A stretch of DNA of 56,491 nt, from assembly GCA_027576995.1 (NCBI GenBank), contig JANBQC010000125.1, forward strand, positions 1 to 56,491, written 5' to 3'. The notes under the pieces were generated by a model. The model had not been told where the DNA came from. It made no database searches and saw only the letters and a program-made list of their open reading frames with translations. This document shows, piece by piece, positions 35,110-45,793 of the stretch; within the stretch, counting starts at the first letter, position 1; each line of letters starts with the position of its first letter. Position numbers and translations under genes: made by a program. Source of the stretch: Dimargaris cristalligena (lineage: Eukaryota > Kickxellomycota > Dimargaritomycetes > Dimargaritales > Dimargaritaceae).

Positions 35110-37905
35110 GATAAGATCAGCCAACCTTCGTCCCACCTTTTCTCCCTACCCTTCTTCCGCCAACCCCACACTGACGGCAACACTCAACTAACAGCCATAC
35201 CTTCTCTATTCCATGGGTTTACTGGAACTTTGGCCGAATAATGGTGATAATATTATTTTTGGAAAAGGAGATGCCATGTCGCCGACCTACTATGGTTTAA
35301 TCAAACGTGTACCTCGTCCGCCGTATATCCCGCCAACCCTTGTTGATGAATTATACGAAGACGACACAGGACCGTATCCCCCCTCCCGCTTGGTTCTCCC
35401 ATTATTATACGATTTACCTTTCCGCTGTCTTATGCTTAGAAATAGCACTGGGTCCCATACTTGTATAACAACAGCCACCGGCCGGGGACCCACCACCGCA
35501 TTTTCACCTTATTATGTTTCATATATATCGGTCCATTTATTCGGCGTTAGAAGGGGGATAGGTCATGCGAAACAGCAATTCAGATACATTTAAATAAAAA
35601 ATGGAGGCTGGAAGGAGCGCCATCATTCAGGCATCCCGAAATCCCAAATAATAATTTATCAGCGGAAGGGAGGCACAGGCGCGACAGCCCACACCCCACT
35701 ATGCAGGGTCTAATTTAAGCCCCTATTTACAAATATGGAAAGGCAGTTGTATCTATAATCTAAACGAATAGGCGAAAAGGACATGGGCGGGAAAGCTGTT
35801 CAACCGGACGCGATGGGCATTATCGATCGGGATACTCGTCTATTAGTGAACCCTTGAAAGACAGATCACTTTGCAGTGGCAGAGTCTCCTTGAAGCCGAT
35901 TTACTTCTTCGAAACTCGTATCCAGCTGGCAATCCCACCTAATTTTAGATATCCCCTTTGTTGTATTTAGGTCACCCATGGTTATTTTGAAATGCCGTAA
36001 GGACCCCATTAGAGAAGTCCACTAGATGAGACCAGCCGGCTGGATGACCCGTCAGGTTAGTAGCCGCGGCTCATTTCGGGTAGTCTAAGAATATACACAA
36101 ATGCCCTTTTCATTAGACCTTGAGTCGAACGGATGTTTATCGGGTCTTTGTTTAAGCTAACCGAATCTTTTCATTGGATTAGGGATATAAATAGGGAGTG
36201 CGTCTGGACTAATGTCACCCACAAATATCGACGGCCTATCGGAGGCCCTGTGTCATCCAGTCTGCGCAAAAGGGTAGAGATAAATCCCTTGTTTCGTTGC
36301 ACACGCCGCCCCCCTCATTATATTTCCAACAGAAATTGAACAGGGCAAAGTAAACTCGGCGACGAGGAAAATGTATTTAGCCACCCTCTCCACCTCCGTC
36401 TCCGGATGGGATAATAGCAACCTACCAGGGCCCAGCCGCGGGACCTCGTTAACGATAGTACCCATGAAATCCTTTGCTTGCCGAAAGGTCTGGGCCCTAG
36501 TCTTATTATCGCCTCTTTACTACTCTCCATTTGTTCTTCCTAACTTCGCCTTTTAAACCTAGAATTTATTTTTCGTGGTGCCGCTTATAGAAGAGTTGGT
36601 CTAAATATATAACCATAGCTGATAAATGGTCTGTCCAGGCCCCCCGTTATGGACTTTTTGAAGTTGGGTCTCCCTTGTTCGACGTGTGTTTCCACCCCCC
36701 CTCTATTTTTCCGGTAATGCCAGCGGTTTATTATCCCCCATGTCCATATTTTTTACTCTGTAATCAAACAACTCCACTTACACTGTAGATATTCAAGTAT
36801 TGACAGATGGGCGGTGGGCAAATCCCGATCCCGATTGTCAGATTTTGGACGATTTTATGGAGGAGAGTAGGGGATAGGGCGTGGTTCTTCAATCTGGGCA
36901 AATCGAAGATGTGGCTGTAGACGCTGAATTGGCATAGAACAGAGAGAGAGGAATACCATTGGTTGCGCCGCTGTGGTAAGGCATACTTTCTATAGGGATT
37001 TCTGGCCATCCAACATTCTATAATTAAACCAAGTGTACAGTGTTCCCTTATTTTGACAGCGCGAAGCGTGTTCGAGATGATTGGAGGGGGGCGGTGTATA
37101 TATTGAGTAGATTAATTTACGATATGAAGCGATAGCGACAATAGTATAGGGACGGAGGAAATACTAGGAGCCGGCGGCTATGCGAAACTGCCTATCCGTC
37201 TTTGGCCTCGGAGAACCAGAATTATTCATAAAGGAACTGGAGGTGAGGGAGAGGGAGGGAAAAGGAAGGCGGGTAAAACAAGGGAGGAGGGAGAAGGTTG
37301 CGAAAAATTAATATAGGGTAGGTGTTTGAGCGGCCAAGGCACCAGTCATAATAAGGGGGCCCGATCGACAAGGGTTAAGCCGCCACGGATCGCGTCCCTG
37401 GGTGCTGTCGGGACGGGACGACGACACAAGCAAAAGAGGGCGACGATGGCCGAATTTAATGGTAGGTGGAGCAGAGACTAGGGTTAATCCGCTGGCTTCG
37501 GAGTGAGTCCCTCCCCTCCCTTCCCCGTCTCGAGGCGACGAAGAAATCCTACTATCCCCAACTTATAAATAGAACCACCTTCGGCCCCTTTCCTGCAAGC
37601 CATTAACTCAATAATCAACACCGTCGCCCTCTCTCGCTAATTTTACGACTGCCTAGTACTGTTTCAAAGCAGGCCTTTCCTATCCAGCCCTGTAATTATC
37701 CCGCCGCTTCGTTTCATTGCTTCCCTTTATTCCCCAAAATATCCTTCCCCTGTGCAGTCGTAATACCTAGCATTCCCAATCCCTATCTTTAATACCCCGG
37801 ATTTCTTTATTATTATTATTATTATTTGTATAAAACGACCTCGTTTCGCGTCCTCCTTTCCCCGCTCTTTACTCACGAAAACCTATTCCACCCCACTCAT
37901 TCACT
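35110..37905. other. Intergenic region between AOS1 and the Cys-rich GPI-protein gene
   Basis: No supported gene. An ATG-started 126-codon frame (35213-35593, +) lies just past AOS1; it is Pro/Tyr-rich and unrecognised, and its length is within chance expectation. The last 350 bp are pyrimidine-rich with an ATT repeat near 37808, probably the promoter/leader of the next gene. Confidence 0.5.
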
Positions 37906-38616
37906 ATGAAGTCCTTCGCCTTTGCCCTCACCGCTCTGCTCGCCGCCGCCACCATGGTGGTTTCGGCTCCCGCTCCGGAAGATATCACCAGCACCCAAAA
38001 GTCCTGCCTGGCCGGGTCCGCTTGTAAGACTGACCCCAAGTCCTGCCTGCAGTCGTGTTTCGCGGATAACGAGCCCGCCGTGAACGACCTCGGAACGTGT
38101 TACAGCAAGTGTACCGAAGACACCTGTATGCAAGCCTGTAACACGTCGTTCGCCGGAGCCCTGAACGTCCCTCTGGAGGAACTCATTGAGGCCCTGCAGG
38201 GTGCCGAAACCACCAGCCCCGCCGAAACCTCCGATTCCACCGCCTCGACCTCCGCTGCGGCCACGGCCTCGACCAGCGCGGCTACTACTGACGTGACCTC
38301 CTCCGCGGACTCCACCACCAGCAGTAGCGAAGCTGCCTCAACCACTACCTCCTCCGCTGCCTCCTCCACCACCACCACTACCGCCTCGGAAACTACCTCG
38401 TCAACCACCACCCAGTCTTCCGTCTCCTCCACGGCTACTTCGAAGGCCACTTCTTCCTCCGCCCATTCTTCGGCTAGCTCCCTGGTCAGCTCCAAGACTT
38501 CGTCGGCCCGCCCCACTTCGACCCTGGATGACGAAGAGAACTCCGCCACCGCGGTGACCACCCTGACCTCCGGCTCGCTGGCTCTGGTCGCCCTGGTCTC
38601 TTACTTTGCCCTCTAA
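37906..38616 (+). CDS. Secreted Cys-rich GPI-anchored cell-surface protein, 8-Cys type
   Basis: The 236-residue product has a classic signal peptide (residues 1 to about 21). A compact domain holds eight cysteines at 34, 40, 47, 51, 65, 69, 74 and 78, giving the pattern C-x5-C-x6-C-x3-C-x13-C-x3-C-x4-C-x3-C. A Ser/Thr-rich stalk of about 120 residues (about 100-215) follows, and a hydrophobic tail (LALVALVSYFAL) preceded by small residues fits a GPI signal. The pattern lacks the C-x-C of CFEM domains, so I do not call it CFEM. The first six Cys spacings match exactly those of the minus-strand gene at 41986-42468. Codon bias is strong, so it is probably abundant. Inferred role: wall or surface protein with an O-glycosylated stalk. 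Confidence 0.88.
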   Translation: MKSFAFALTALLAAATMVVSAPAPEDITSTQKSCLAGSACKTDPKSCLQSCFADNEPAVNDLGTCYSKCTEDTCMQACNTSFAGALNVPLEELIEALQGAETTSPAETSDSTASTSAAATASTSAATTDVTSSADSTTSSSEAASTTTSSAASSTTTTTASETTSSTTTQSSVSSTATSKATSSSAHSSASSLVSSKTSSARPTSTLDDEENSATAVTTLTSGSLALVALVSYFAL

Positions 38617-39497
38617 TCGTCGGACTCATGTGGGTTTTCTAATTACGTGGTTACAGTATAAAAATTCCCTTATTAGGCCCTTTCTTACACTGTCATCTAC
38701 AGCTTTCTCACTTAAAAAACATCACCTCTAGTTCTCTAAATAATGTGATTAGGGTGCTACGACTGGTCGTACATCTTAATCTAATCTTTAGGTACTTCTT
38801 ATGATTCCTATTCGCCTCAGCTATTGTGTCAGTTTCTTTTTATTTATCCCCAAGGTTTAAAATAGTTAGTGTTGGACTCTAGTCCCCATGGTTTACTACT
38901 CCCCCCTCCCAGCAACCCGCCCTCTGTTCGGGGCTTCGCTTGTAAAATAAACCACTAATTGTCCTATTTGATTAGGTTTAAGTGATGGTGCCCCGTTGGC
39001 TTGATTAGTGGTGAAGGTATTATTAGGACTGTTGGATGTGTGGATTTGGAATAACCTCTAGTAAAGGTAGCCAAAGGGCAGAGGAAGAGAGAACAGCAGT
39101 ACACGTGACTGTAGTTCGCTAACGAGTCACCACCATCATATGGTGTGGTGGCGATTAAATAATGACTTGGCTAGTGACCCAGTAGTGTTGCCGTTGCACC
39201 ACTAATCAGCATTATTGGCAGGTGCACACCCAATACTCCGCGGGGAGTAATGATGGGTTGGCTGGTTAGACAACGGAGAATGGCCAGCGATTTTACCCGA
39301 TAGATATTGTGGACAGGATTGACTGTGTCCACCACACCTGCCTATCTATCACTCTAATAGTCGGTGGTTTCCTCCTGGGCCTTTTCCTTTAACACCCACA
39401 ACTCCTTTTACCTCTTTTTGATTGCTCAGTCTGTCGATTGAGTTACTTTAGTACTATTTTCCTAAGAAACCTCTCACCCTCAATTACTTTATTCAAT
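38617..39497. other. Intergenic region upstream of AspRS
   Basis: No gene seen. Mixed sequence, turning pyrimidine-rich in the last 130 bp before the AspRS start. Confidence 0.5.
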
Positions 39498-41416
39498 ATG
39501 GCCGATCCCGCCACTGCCGCTGCCGCTGTCCCCGACTCCATCGCTGAGCTCACTCAGCAGACCGAAGAAATTGTGCTCGGGTAAGTTCCAGGCTTGGGCC
39601 TCCCCTATAGAGTAGCCCCGGGGTACTCCATCCCGCCCCTTCAAACGGTAGCGGATATCAGTTGACCTGGGCCCCTCCTCCATTCACGATCAACCTCCCC
39701 CCTCTATTGGGAACAACGTAGTACTCTATCTGGCTGTTCGTTTTATTCAGCCCAGGCTTGAGCTACCCGGTCGTTAACCCCCAAACCGAATCCTTTATCG
39801 CATCAACCCATACCCCCCCCCTTTATAACCTTAGTGAGGATGGCCTGCCCCTTTCCAAGAAGGCCCTGAAGAAGCTCGAGAAGGAGCGCGAGAAGGAACG
39901 CCGCAAGCAGGAGCGCCTGCAGCGGGAAGCCGAGGAGCGGGCCGCCCGGGAAGCCAACTACGTGGACATTTCGGCGGGTAACTACGGCATCAAGCCCCTC
40001 AACCAGTCCCAGGAGCGCCTCCGTGAGAAGCGGGAGGCCATCCCCGACCTCAACGGTAGTCGCGTGGGCGAGACCGTCCGGCTGCGGGCCCGCGTGCAGA
40101 CCTCCCGGCCCACCGGCGCCCGGCTGTGCTTCTTTAACCTGCGCCAGCAGGCCGCCAACATCCAGGGTGTGGTTGCCATGGACAAGGACACCGTGAGCAA
40201 GGACATGCTGAAGTTCGCCGGCACCATCCAGCCCGAGACCATCGTGCTGGTGGAGGGTGTGCTGGTGGAGCCCGTGGAGCCCGTCAAGAGCTGTACCGTC
40301 CAGGACGCCGAGATCCACATCAAGAAATTGTTTATCCTCAGCCAAACCGTGGAGCGCCTGCCCTTCTCCCTCGAGGATGCCTCCCGGCCCGAGTCCGAGT
40401 ACGACAACCCCGATGCCCAGTTCAGCCGGGTCACTTTGCCCACCCGTCTCGACAACCGAGTGATTGATCTCCGGACCATCACCAACCAGGCCATTTTCCG
40501 CATCCAGTCCGGAGTTGGTCTGCTCTTCCGCGAGTTCCTGAACCATCAGCGCTTCGTGGAAATCCACAGCCCCAAGATTATCGGCGCCATCAGCGAAGGC
40601 GGAGCCAACGTGTTCCAGGTCAACTACTTCAAGACCAAGGCCTATCTCTCCCAGTCCCCCCAGCTGCACAAGCAAATGTGCATTTGCGCTGACTTTGAAC
40701 GCGTGTTCGAAATCGCCCCCGTGTTCCGGGCCGAAGACTCCAACACCCACCGGCACATGACCGAATACGTCGGACTCGATATCGAAATGGCCTTCGAGGA
40801 ACATTATCATGAGGTCATGGAACTGCTCGGCCAGATGTTCGTCTTTATCTTCGACGGCCTCAAGCAGCGTTACGCCGCCGAAATCGAGGCCGTGCGCCGC
40901 CAGTACCCGTTTGAGCCCATCGAGTACCTGCCCGAGACCCTCAAGTTGGAATACCCCGAAGCCGTCCGCATGCTGCGCGAAGCCGGTGCCGAAATGGGCG
41001 ACTTCGATGACCTGACCACCGAAAACGAGCGTTTGCTCGGTAAATTGGTCAAGGCCAAGTACCACACCGATTTTTACATGCTGGACAAATTCCCCCTGGT
41101 AGTCCGACCTTTCTATACCATGCCCGACCCCAGCCGGCCCGAGTACTCCAACTCGTACGATTTCTTCATCCGCGGCGAGGAAATCATGTCCGGCGCCCAG
41201 CGCATTCACGACCCCGCCCTCCTGCTCGAACGCGCCCAGGTGCACAACATCGACCCCAAAACCATCGAACCCTACGTCAACTCCTTCAAGTACGGCGCTC
41301 CCCCCCACGCCGGTGGTGGTATTGGCTTGGAACGGGTGGTGATGCTGTTCTTGAATGTCGGTAACATTCGCCGCACTTCGCTCTTCCCCCGTGATCCCAA
41401 GCGCCTGGAACCCTAA
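39498..41416 (+). CDS. DPS1: Aspartyl-tRNA synthetase, cytosolic
   Basis: Class IIb synthetase that charges tRNA-Asp in the cytosol. Exon 1 is 39498-39580 (27 codons plus two bases). After a 170-bp intron (GTAAGT; TTTATTCAG) exon 2 runs 39751-41416, giving 582 residues (yeast 557, human 501). Residues ~55-95 form a Lys/Arg/Glu-rich helix typical of eukaryotic AspRS, thought to add non-specific tRNA binding. The OB-fold anticodon domain follows ([20 protein letters not shown]...). The catalytic core has [18 protein letters not shown], motif 2 with [21 protein letters not shown] (Arg354) and motif 3 [31 protein letters not shown] (Arg556). The [17 protein letters not shown] block is diagnostic for the archaeal/eukaryotic type. 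Codon bias is extreme (C/G endings), which also creates long antisense frames. Confidence 0.97.
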
Positions 41417-41985
41417 ATTCCCCCCTACCTTGCCTTGTTTTATTTTCTACTCCCTTATTTCATTTTTTTTCTTCACCCTTACTTCACAGTCGGTTGGTCC
41501 GCGCTTGGCTTAACATTCTAGCCCCCTCGGTCAACTGAAGAGGTATTATGATTTTTCACCATAAAACGTCAAACCTCCCATTGAGGCTTTTAGCCCATAT
41601 AGGCACTTATGTATATGCTACATTTTTTCATTGACGAGAGATGAATTAGTCTAGACCTAGGCTTTAATTCGGGGGAAGGGTTTGTTTCATCGCCGGTCCT
41701 AAAATGGTAGTGTTTATTGGGATCATGGTCAAAGATGTCGCATTACAGAGGTATACATTCGTTTATAATGAGCTATTGAAACTAGCACAGCTATGTTTGT
41801 AAACTATTATGGGATATACAATGGGAATAGGCACCATGGTTCAGCACAAATACATGATTATTAACCACACAGGGAAGCCACGGGATAATTAGAGTAATAT
41901 TAGGGACCCAAAGGTGGTGAGGAACTAAATGATTAAGGGAGACTTTGGAGTTTAGATACTTGTGAATAAATTGGTGGGCGGTTGA
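41417..41985. other. Convergent intergenic region, AspRS and minus-strand Cys-rich gene
   Basis: No gene seen; 3' flanks of two converging genes. Confidence 0.5.
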
Positions 41986-42468
41986 TTAAAGAAGTTGCCA
42001 TTGAACCAAGGCCATCAGCCCAACTGACAACCCGAGCGCCAGTCCGTTGGATGAGCCTTGAGAGGCCAGGGCATCCGCTGACTCGTTGGAACCCGATGTA
42101 TCAGCAGCACTTGCGTGACTGGTTGCATAGGCAGTATAATTGAGCTGGATATCGGTCAAATTCAGTCCGTTGGTCATTTGGAAATTGATCACACACACCT
42201 GTTCGCAGAGGTTGGAGGTTACCGCGGCCCCCCCGGCTGAGCTGGTTAGATTATAGCTCGAGCCGCACTGCCGGAAACAATTCTTTACGGTCTCAAGTTG
42301 TTCCGCAGGGATGTTCAGACAAACAATGAAGCATGGAGTTAGCGAGGTGGCACAGTTGGTGGCACTAAGGCACCGGTAGGTGCTGTCGGCGAGGGCGGTT
42401 ACCACGGCGGGGAGACTGAGGGTGGTCAACAACCACGCAAGAAGTAAGTAGATGGATATAGACGCCAT
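41986..42468 (-). CDS. Secreted Cys-rich GPI-anchored protein, 8-Cys type, second member
   Basis: The 160-residue product has a hydrophobic signal peptide (residues 1 to about 26) and eight cysteines at 33, 39, 46, 50, 64, 68, 88 and 92. This gives C-x5-C-x6-C-x3-C-x13-C-x3-C-x19-C-x3-C. The first six spacings are identical to the product of 37906-38616, and both begin the domain with Cys-Leu; only the gap before the last C-x3-C pair differs. Several N-glycosylation sequons are visible (NLTS, NLTD, NYTA, NESA). A short Ser/Ala-rich linker leads to a hydrophobic tail (LALGLSVGLMALVQWQLL) that fits a GPI signal. Codon bias is weaker than in the other member, suggesting lower expression. The Ser/Thr stalk is much shorter. 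Confidence 0.83.
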   Translation of the reverse strand: MASISIYLLLAWLLTTLSLPAVVTALADSTYRCLSATNCATSLTPCFIVCLNIPAEQLETVKNCFRQCGSSYNLTSSAGGAAVTSNLCEQVCVINFQMTNGLNLTDIQLNYTAYATSHASAADTSGSNESADALASQGSSNGLALGLSVGLMALVQWQLL

Positions 42469-43006
42469 CTGGACAGCACACTTTAGTCACGGAGAAGACG
42501 TAGGGGAAAAGGAATGGTGCCCTAACTATACTGGCTAAAAAGCGGATAAATGCGCAATAGATTGGCAAAGGTGTAGCGGAATTAAGTATGAAGCAGGTGA
42601 TATATAGGCGAGTCTTGAAATAGAGATGGTTGGCGTTTGTTTGGGATTATATAAGTAAACTGATGAACTAGGCGACACAGAGGCAAGGGAAGGGGGCTGA
42701 GTGCTCATCGACAACCCCTCTCCCCGCCACCTACGCAAGGAATTGAATCAAACTTGTTTGGACAGGCTTACGCCCCCTTCCGAAGTTCGATTTCGGTCAC
42801 CCGGGGCATTTCTTTCTTTCCAAATATCATCAGTCAAACAACAGGGTCAATCCGTGGAAGTCAAACCGTGGGATATACGAAAAATAAATAAATAAAAAGG
42901 GGCATGTTCCTCCAGCCCCAAAATGGGGGGTCGTTTCAATATAATAGGCAAAGCTTGGCGGTTGTGGAGTAGGTGGTCTTTGATCCCAATAGAGCCCTGC
43001 GAGGGA
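42469..43006. other. Intergenic region, promoter side of the second Cys-rich gene
   Basis: No gene seen. It is the upstream flank of the Cys-rich gene and the 3' flank of the unidentified minus-strand gene. Confidence 0.5.
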
Positions 43007-44627
43007 TTAGCGAGGCGGCACTGGCTGTTCGTTAAACTCCTCTATCCGCCTAACACACCACTGTGGTAATCGACGTAATGGAAGTGGAAGAAAGTTGCAC
43101 TGGTTAGTCGCCACATCCCACTGAGATTCAGCAATGGAGGAATGTAGATCTTGACTGGGGAGGTGGTGAGTGGGATCAGAAATAACCACACAGGAAAAAA
43201 TGACAGTGCAAGGTTCTTCGTTATGTCTAGAGGGTGGGATTATATGAGCCGATGGAATATATAAACCAATACCATATCGGAAGTGAGACTCATGGGACTG
43301 TGAGGGTAGGGTTGCTTAAATGCGAGCTGCATGCATGGTTGTAGTCAACTAAATAAATTATAACCAACAGTGTCCAGGGTTTGTCATATATTAGGATATC
43401 CAAGGGTAAGAGGAAGTGTGTGCCTCGCTCATTTAAAGACCAGTGATTGTAGAGACCTACCGAAGCTGGAATTGTCGAATTGCCATTAGGCGATCAATAA
43501 ATAAGGCAAACACCCGCAAGGTATCGCTATCCAAACAGCTAATGTTGAGATATTAATAAGAGCAGAACGGACATGGATCAGAAAAATAGGCAGGCGTATT
43601 CGAGGAATGCATGGTGTAGAATATGCCTACGGGGGGGTTATAGGTATATATATATATGGGAGAGGTTCAACCGAGCTGTATAGCGAAAAATCCATTGGAT
43701 GAAGCAAATATTACTGGTTGAAAATAAATCTCCCATACATTATCCCATACACATCATTTAAAACCTTATACAGCTGGGCCGAGTTTCACCCATATATATA
43801 TATATATATATTTTAGGGCATGCATATGCAATGTGCGGTATCCATATTTACTACTTACCTACAGGCATCTAGTAGTTGGGCAAATTGGTTAATGACGATG
43901 ACCCGTGGTAATTTAACAGGGGAGCTACGGCCAGGTAACAAACAGATTAGCAGCACAGCACAGATGTGGGAGAGGGAGGGAGTATACCTGTAAGAATGGA
44001 CAGTGTGGGTGATTGGTTGGTTAATATCGAATATAGGAGTATATATCACACATCAATATCACTTTGGCAGAGTAGCAACCCCGCGTCAAAACATAGACCA
44101 GGGAGACTCGGAATTCCAAATGGATAGAGAAGTGTAATATATGGCTACGAAAGTGAGAAACAAGACAAGGGGGGTATTCATTACCTAATCCGGATGGCCT
44201 GTAATTGCGGGGGCAACTCTGGCGGGCAAGAGAGGGCGTACAAGCCCAGTCGACTGAGCTCTTGGTCGAAGGCTTGACTGAATGGCTCCTGATCGGGAGT
44301 GAATAGCCAAAACTCGTCACCGGGGCGGCTATCCGTACCAGGGCAAATACTTGACGGCAGTGGGGTATACGTAGCCGGACCTCGGGGTGGAATCGAATTG
44401 GACCAAACGGACAAGAACCGGGGGATGAAGTCGGGGTCAAGGGCCATCCGAATTAGGGACTCGGCCACAAAACAATCAATGGGTCTAGACGGTCGGAGTT
44501 CGATGAATTGGTTAGTAGACGGTCCGACAAGCGGTGTGAGTAAGACCATAACCCGGAGGGCTCCGAGGCGTATACGACGGGATACAACGGCATACGGACC
44601 GGGAAGCTCATTTACCTGGTGGCCCAT
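43007..44627 (-). CDS. Unidentified four-exon gene, possibly RecA-fold-like
   Basis: I recognise no family with certainty. Exons in coding order: 44627-44185, 43924-43859, 43538-43461, 43154-43007. All joins are phase 2, use GTAATG, GTAAGT and GTAGGT donors, and give 244 residues. Exon 1 encodes alternating hydrophobic strands (LRVMVLLTPLVG), an apparent helix with VAESLIRMALDPDFIPRFLSVW, and FWLFTP. Exon 2 gives LPRVIVINQFAQLLDAC, like a Walker-B strand without its acid. Exon 3 gives a helix, TLRVFALFIDRLMAIRQFQL. Exon 4 ends with NQCNFLPLPLRRLPQWCVRRI. The order resembles ATP-binding-defective Rad51-paralogue-like proteins such as SWSAP1, but no Walker A is visible, so this is a guess. The frame is open about 37 codons upstream of the chosen ATG, so an earlier exon or start may be missing. 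A GA-rich tract (pyrimidine on the coding strand) lies upstream, as for other genes. Confidence 0.6.
43709..43798 (+). repeat. Dispersed repeat, copy 2
   Basis: Partner of 4944-5035. It lies on the opposite strand within the first intron of the unidentified minus-strand gene region (between its exons at 43538 and 43859) and runs into a TATA tract. Confidence 0.6.
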
Positions 44628-44815
44628 ACGACACGGCAAAAGGACGCTAGACGGCCTTCCGGGGTTAACATGGCCCACTCGAGGGGTTGCCTGGAGTGAC
44701 TCGGAACGAGGGAATGATGGGCGGTGGGGCGGGTTCAAATGGAGAGAAATGAGGCTAGTTTGAATATGGTTATGTAAGTAGAAAGGTAAATTAATATTGC
44801 TCCGACAACTGGAGT

Positions 44816-44835
44816 GAGAGAGAGAGAGAGAGAGG
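44816..44835. repeat. (GA)n microsatellite
   Basis: Ten GA units; on the minus strand this is a CT tract about 190 bp before the start of the unidentified gene. Confidence 0.9.
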
Positions 44836-45010
44836 GGGAGAATAGCAGTAACAAGTTCAATGGCTGGTTATGCTATGCCGCAGTCACTGAGTGAAATTAG
44901 TGTGGCCAGAGTAGTTTAGTCAGTAGTGGTGGGTAGGGTATATGCTAGCTATGCCAGATTTAATCAGCGCATACAGCCAGGCATTACTAGAGTTGGTGGG
45001 CCGCGACAAA

Positions 45011-45037
45011 TCACGTGATAATAATTTTGGTCACGTG
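45011..45037. promoter_or_regulatory. Paired CACGTG (E-box) sites
   Basis: TCACGTGA at 45011-45018 and TCACGTG at 45031-45037, exactly 20 bp start to start (about two helical turns). In fungi CACGTG is bound by bHLH factors of the Cbf1/Pho4 type. The sites lie between a minus-strand gene (start 44627) and NOP1 (start 45794). Confidence 0.4.
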
Positions 45038-45793
45038 TATTAATGGAGCGGGTACTTTTATTAGAGGTATATATAAATACACAGGTGATGGCAATTATGG
45101 TAATTTTTATTTGCGGGTGGAGGGATCAATCATCCCTACCATTAGAGCATTCATTTTTCATCCAACCAGCTTCCCACTCATTAAATCAAAGAAGAGAATT
45201 GGGAGGAGAAAAGGGTGGGTTTGCTTGGATTTTTTTCTTTTAGGGCAGCCATGCCATTTCTGGCGGATGGGTTGGGCGGTATCTGCCCTAGTGGTGGTGG
45301 CAGTAGTAAATTATAGGCAACTCCTCTCTAATGGACACCACCATATACCAGCCAGCCACTCTATACTACTTACACGTATATAGCATATACACGACGAATG
45401 CTATAGGCTGTAGAGAGAAAGGGAGAGGGGGAGCGCATGTGTGTGGGTGAGTAGATTGTATGTTGCGTATAGGCTCTATTCCATTACTCCCTCTTCTTTT
45501 TTATTATTTTTTTTTCATCGCGGTGGTAGCATATAGTCACTGCTAAAATAAATCGCCCTTTTTTTTCCACCACTTGCTAGGAAAATTTTCGTAAAAGCAC
45601 TAATACTGCTCAGAGTCCTTCTCCTGCTGAACTAGCTAGTCCTTGCTTTTCATTCTTACTACTCTCTAGTTTCTTCTTTCGTTTGGCCTTTTTGACTTGT
45701 AGTATAGTTCCTCGAACACACTCTCTCGCCGATCGTGTTGTGAATTCATAGCACACTCTTCTCTTAATACTAACTAATACTCCCGCATACGTA

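Larger units (their letters stand above)
44628..45793. other. Divergent intergenic region upstream of NOP1
   Basis: It holds a (GA)n tract (44816-44835) just upstream of the minus-strand gene, two E-box motifs (45011, 45031), and a pyrimidine-rich leader (about 45480-45780) before NOP1. The palindrome GAAAATTTTC at 45581-45590 resembles the yeast RRPE element of ribosome-biogenesis promoters. Confidence 0.5.

Noticed and set aside
38100..38561. 153-codon antisense frame over the GPI-protein gene
   Set aside because: Val/Glu/Ala-rich product is the reverse reading of Ser/Thr codons in the stalk.
39803..41308. 501-codon open frame antisense to AspRS
   Set aside because: It mirrors the strong C/G-ending codon bias of the real gene; its product is Gly/Val/Leu/Asp-rich without a domain. 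Similar antisense frames occur in GCV2 and MET17.
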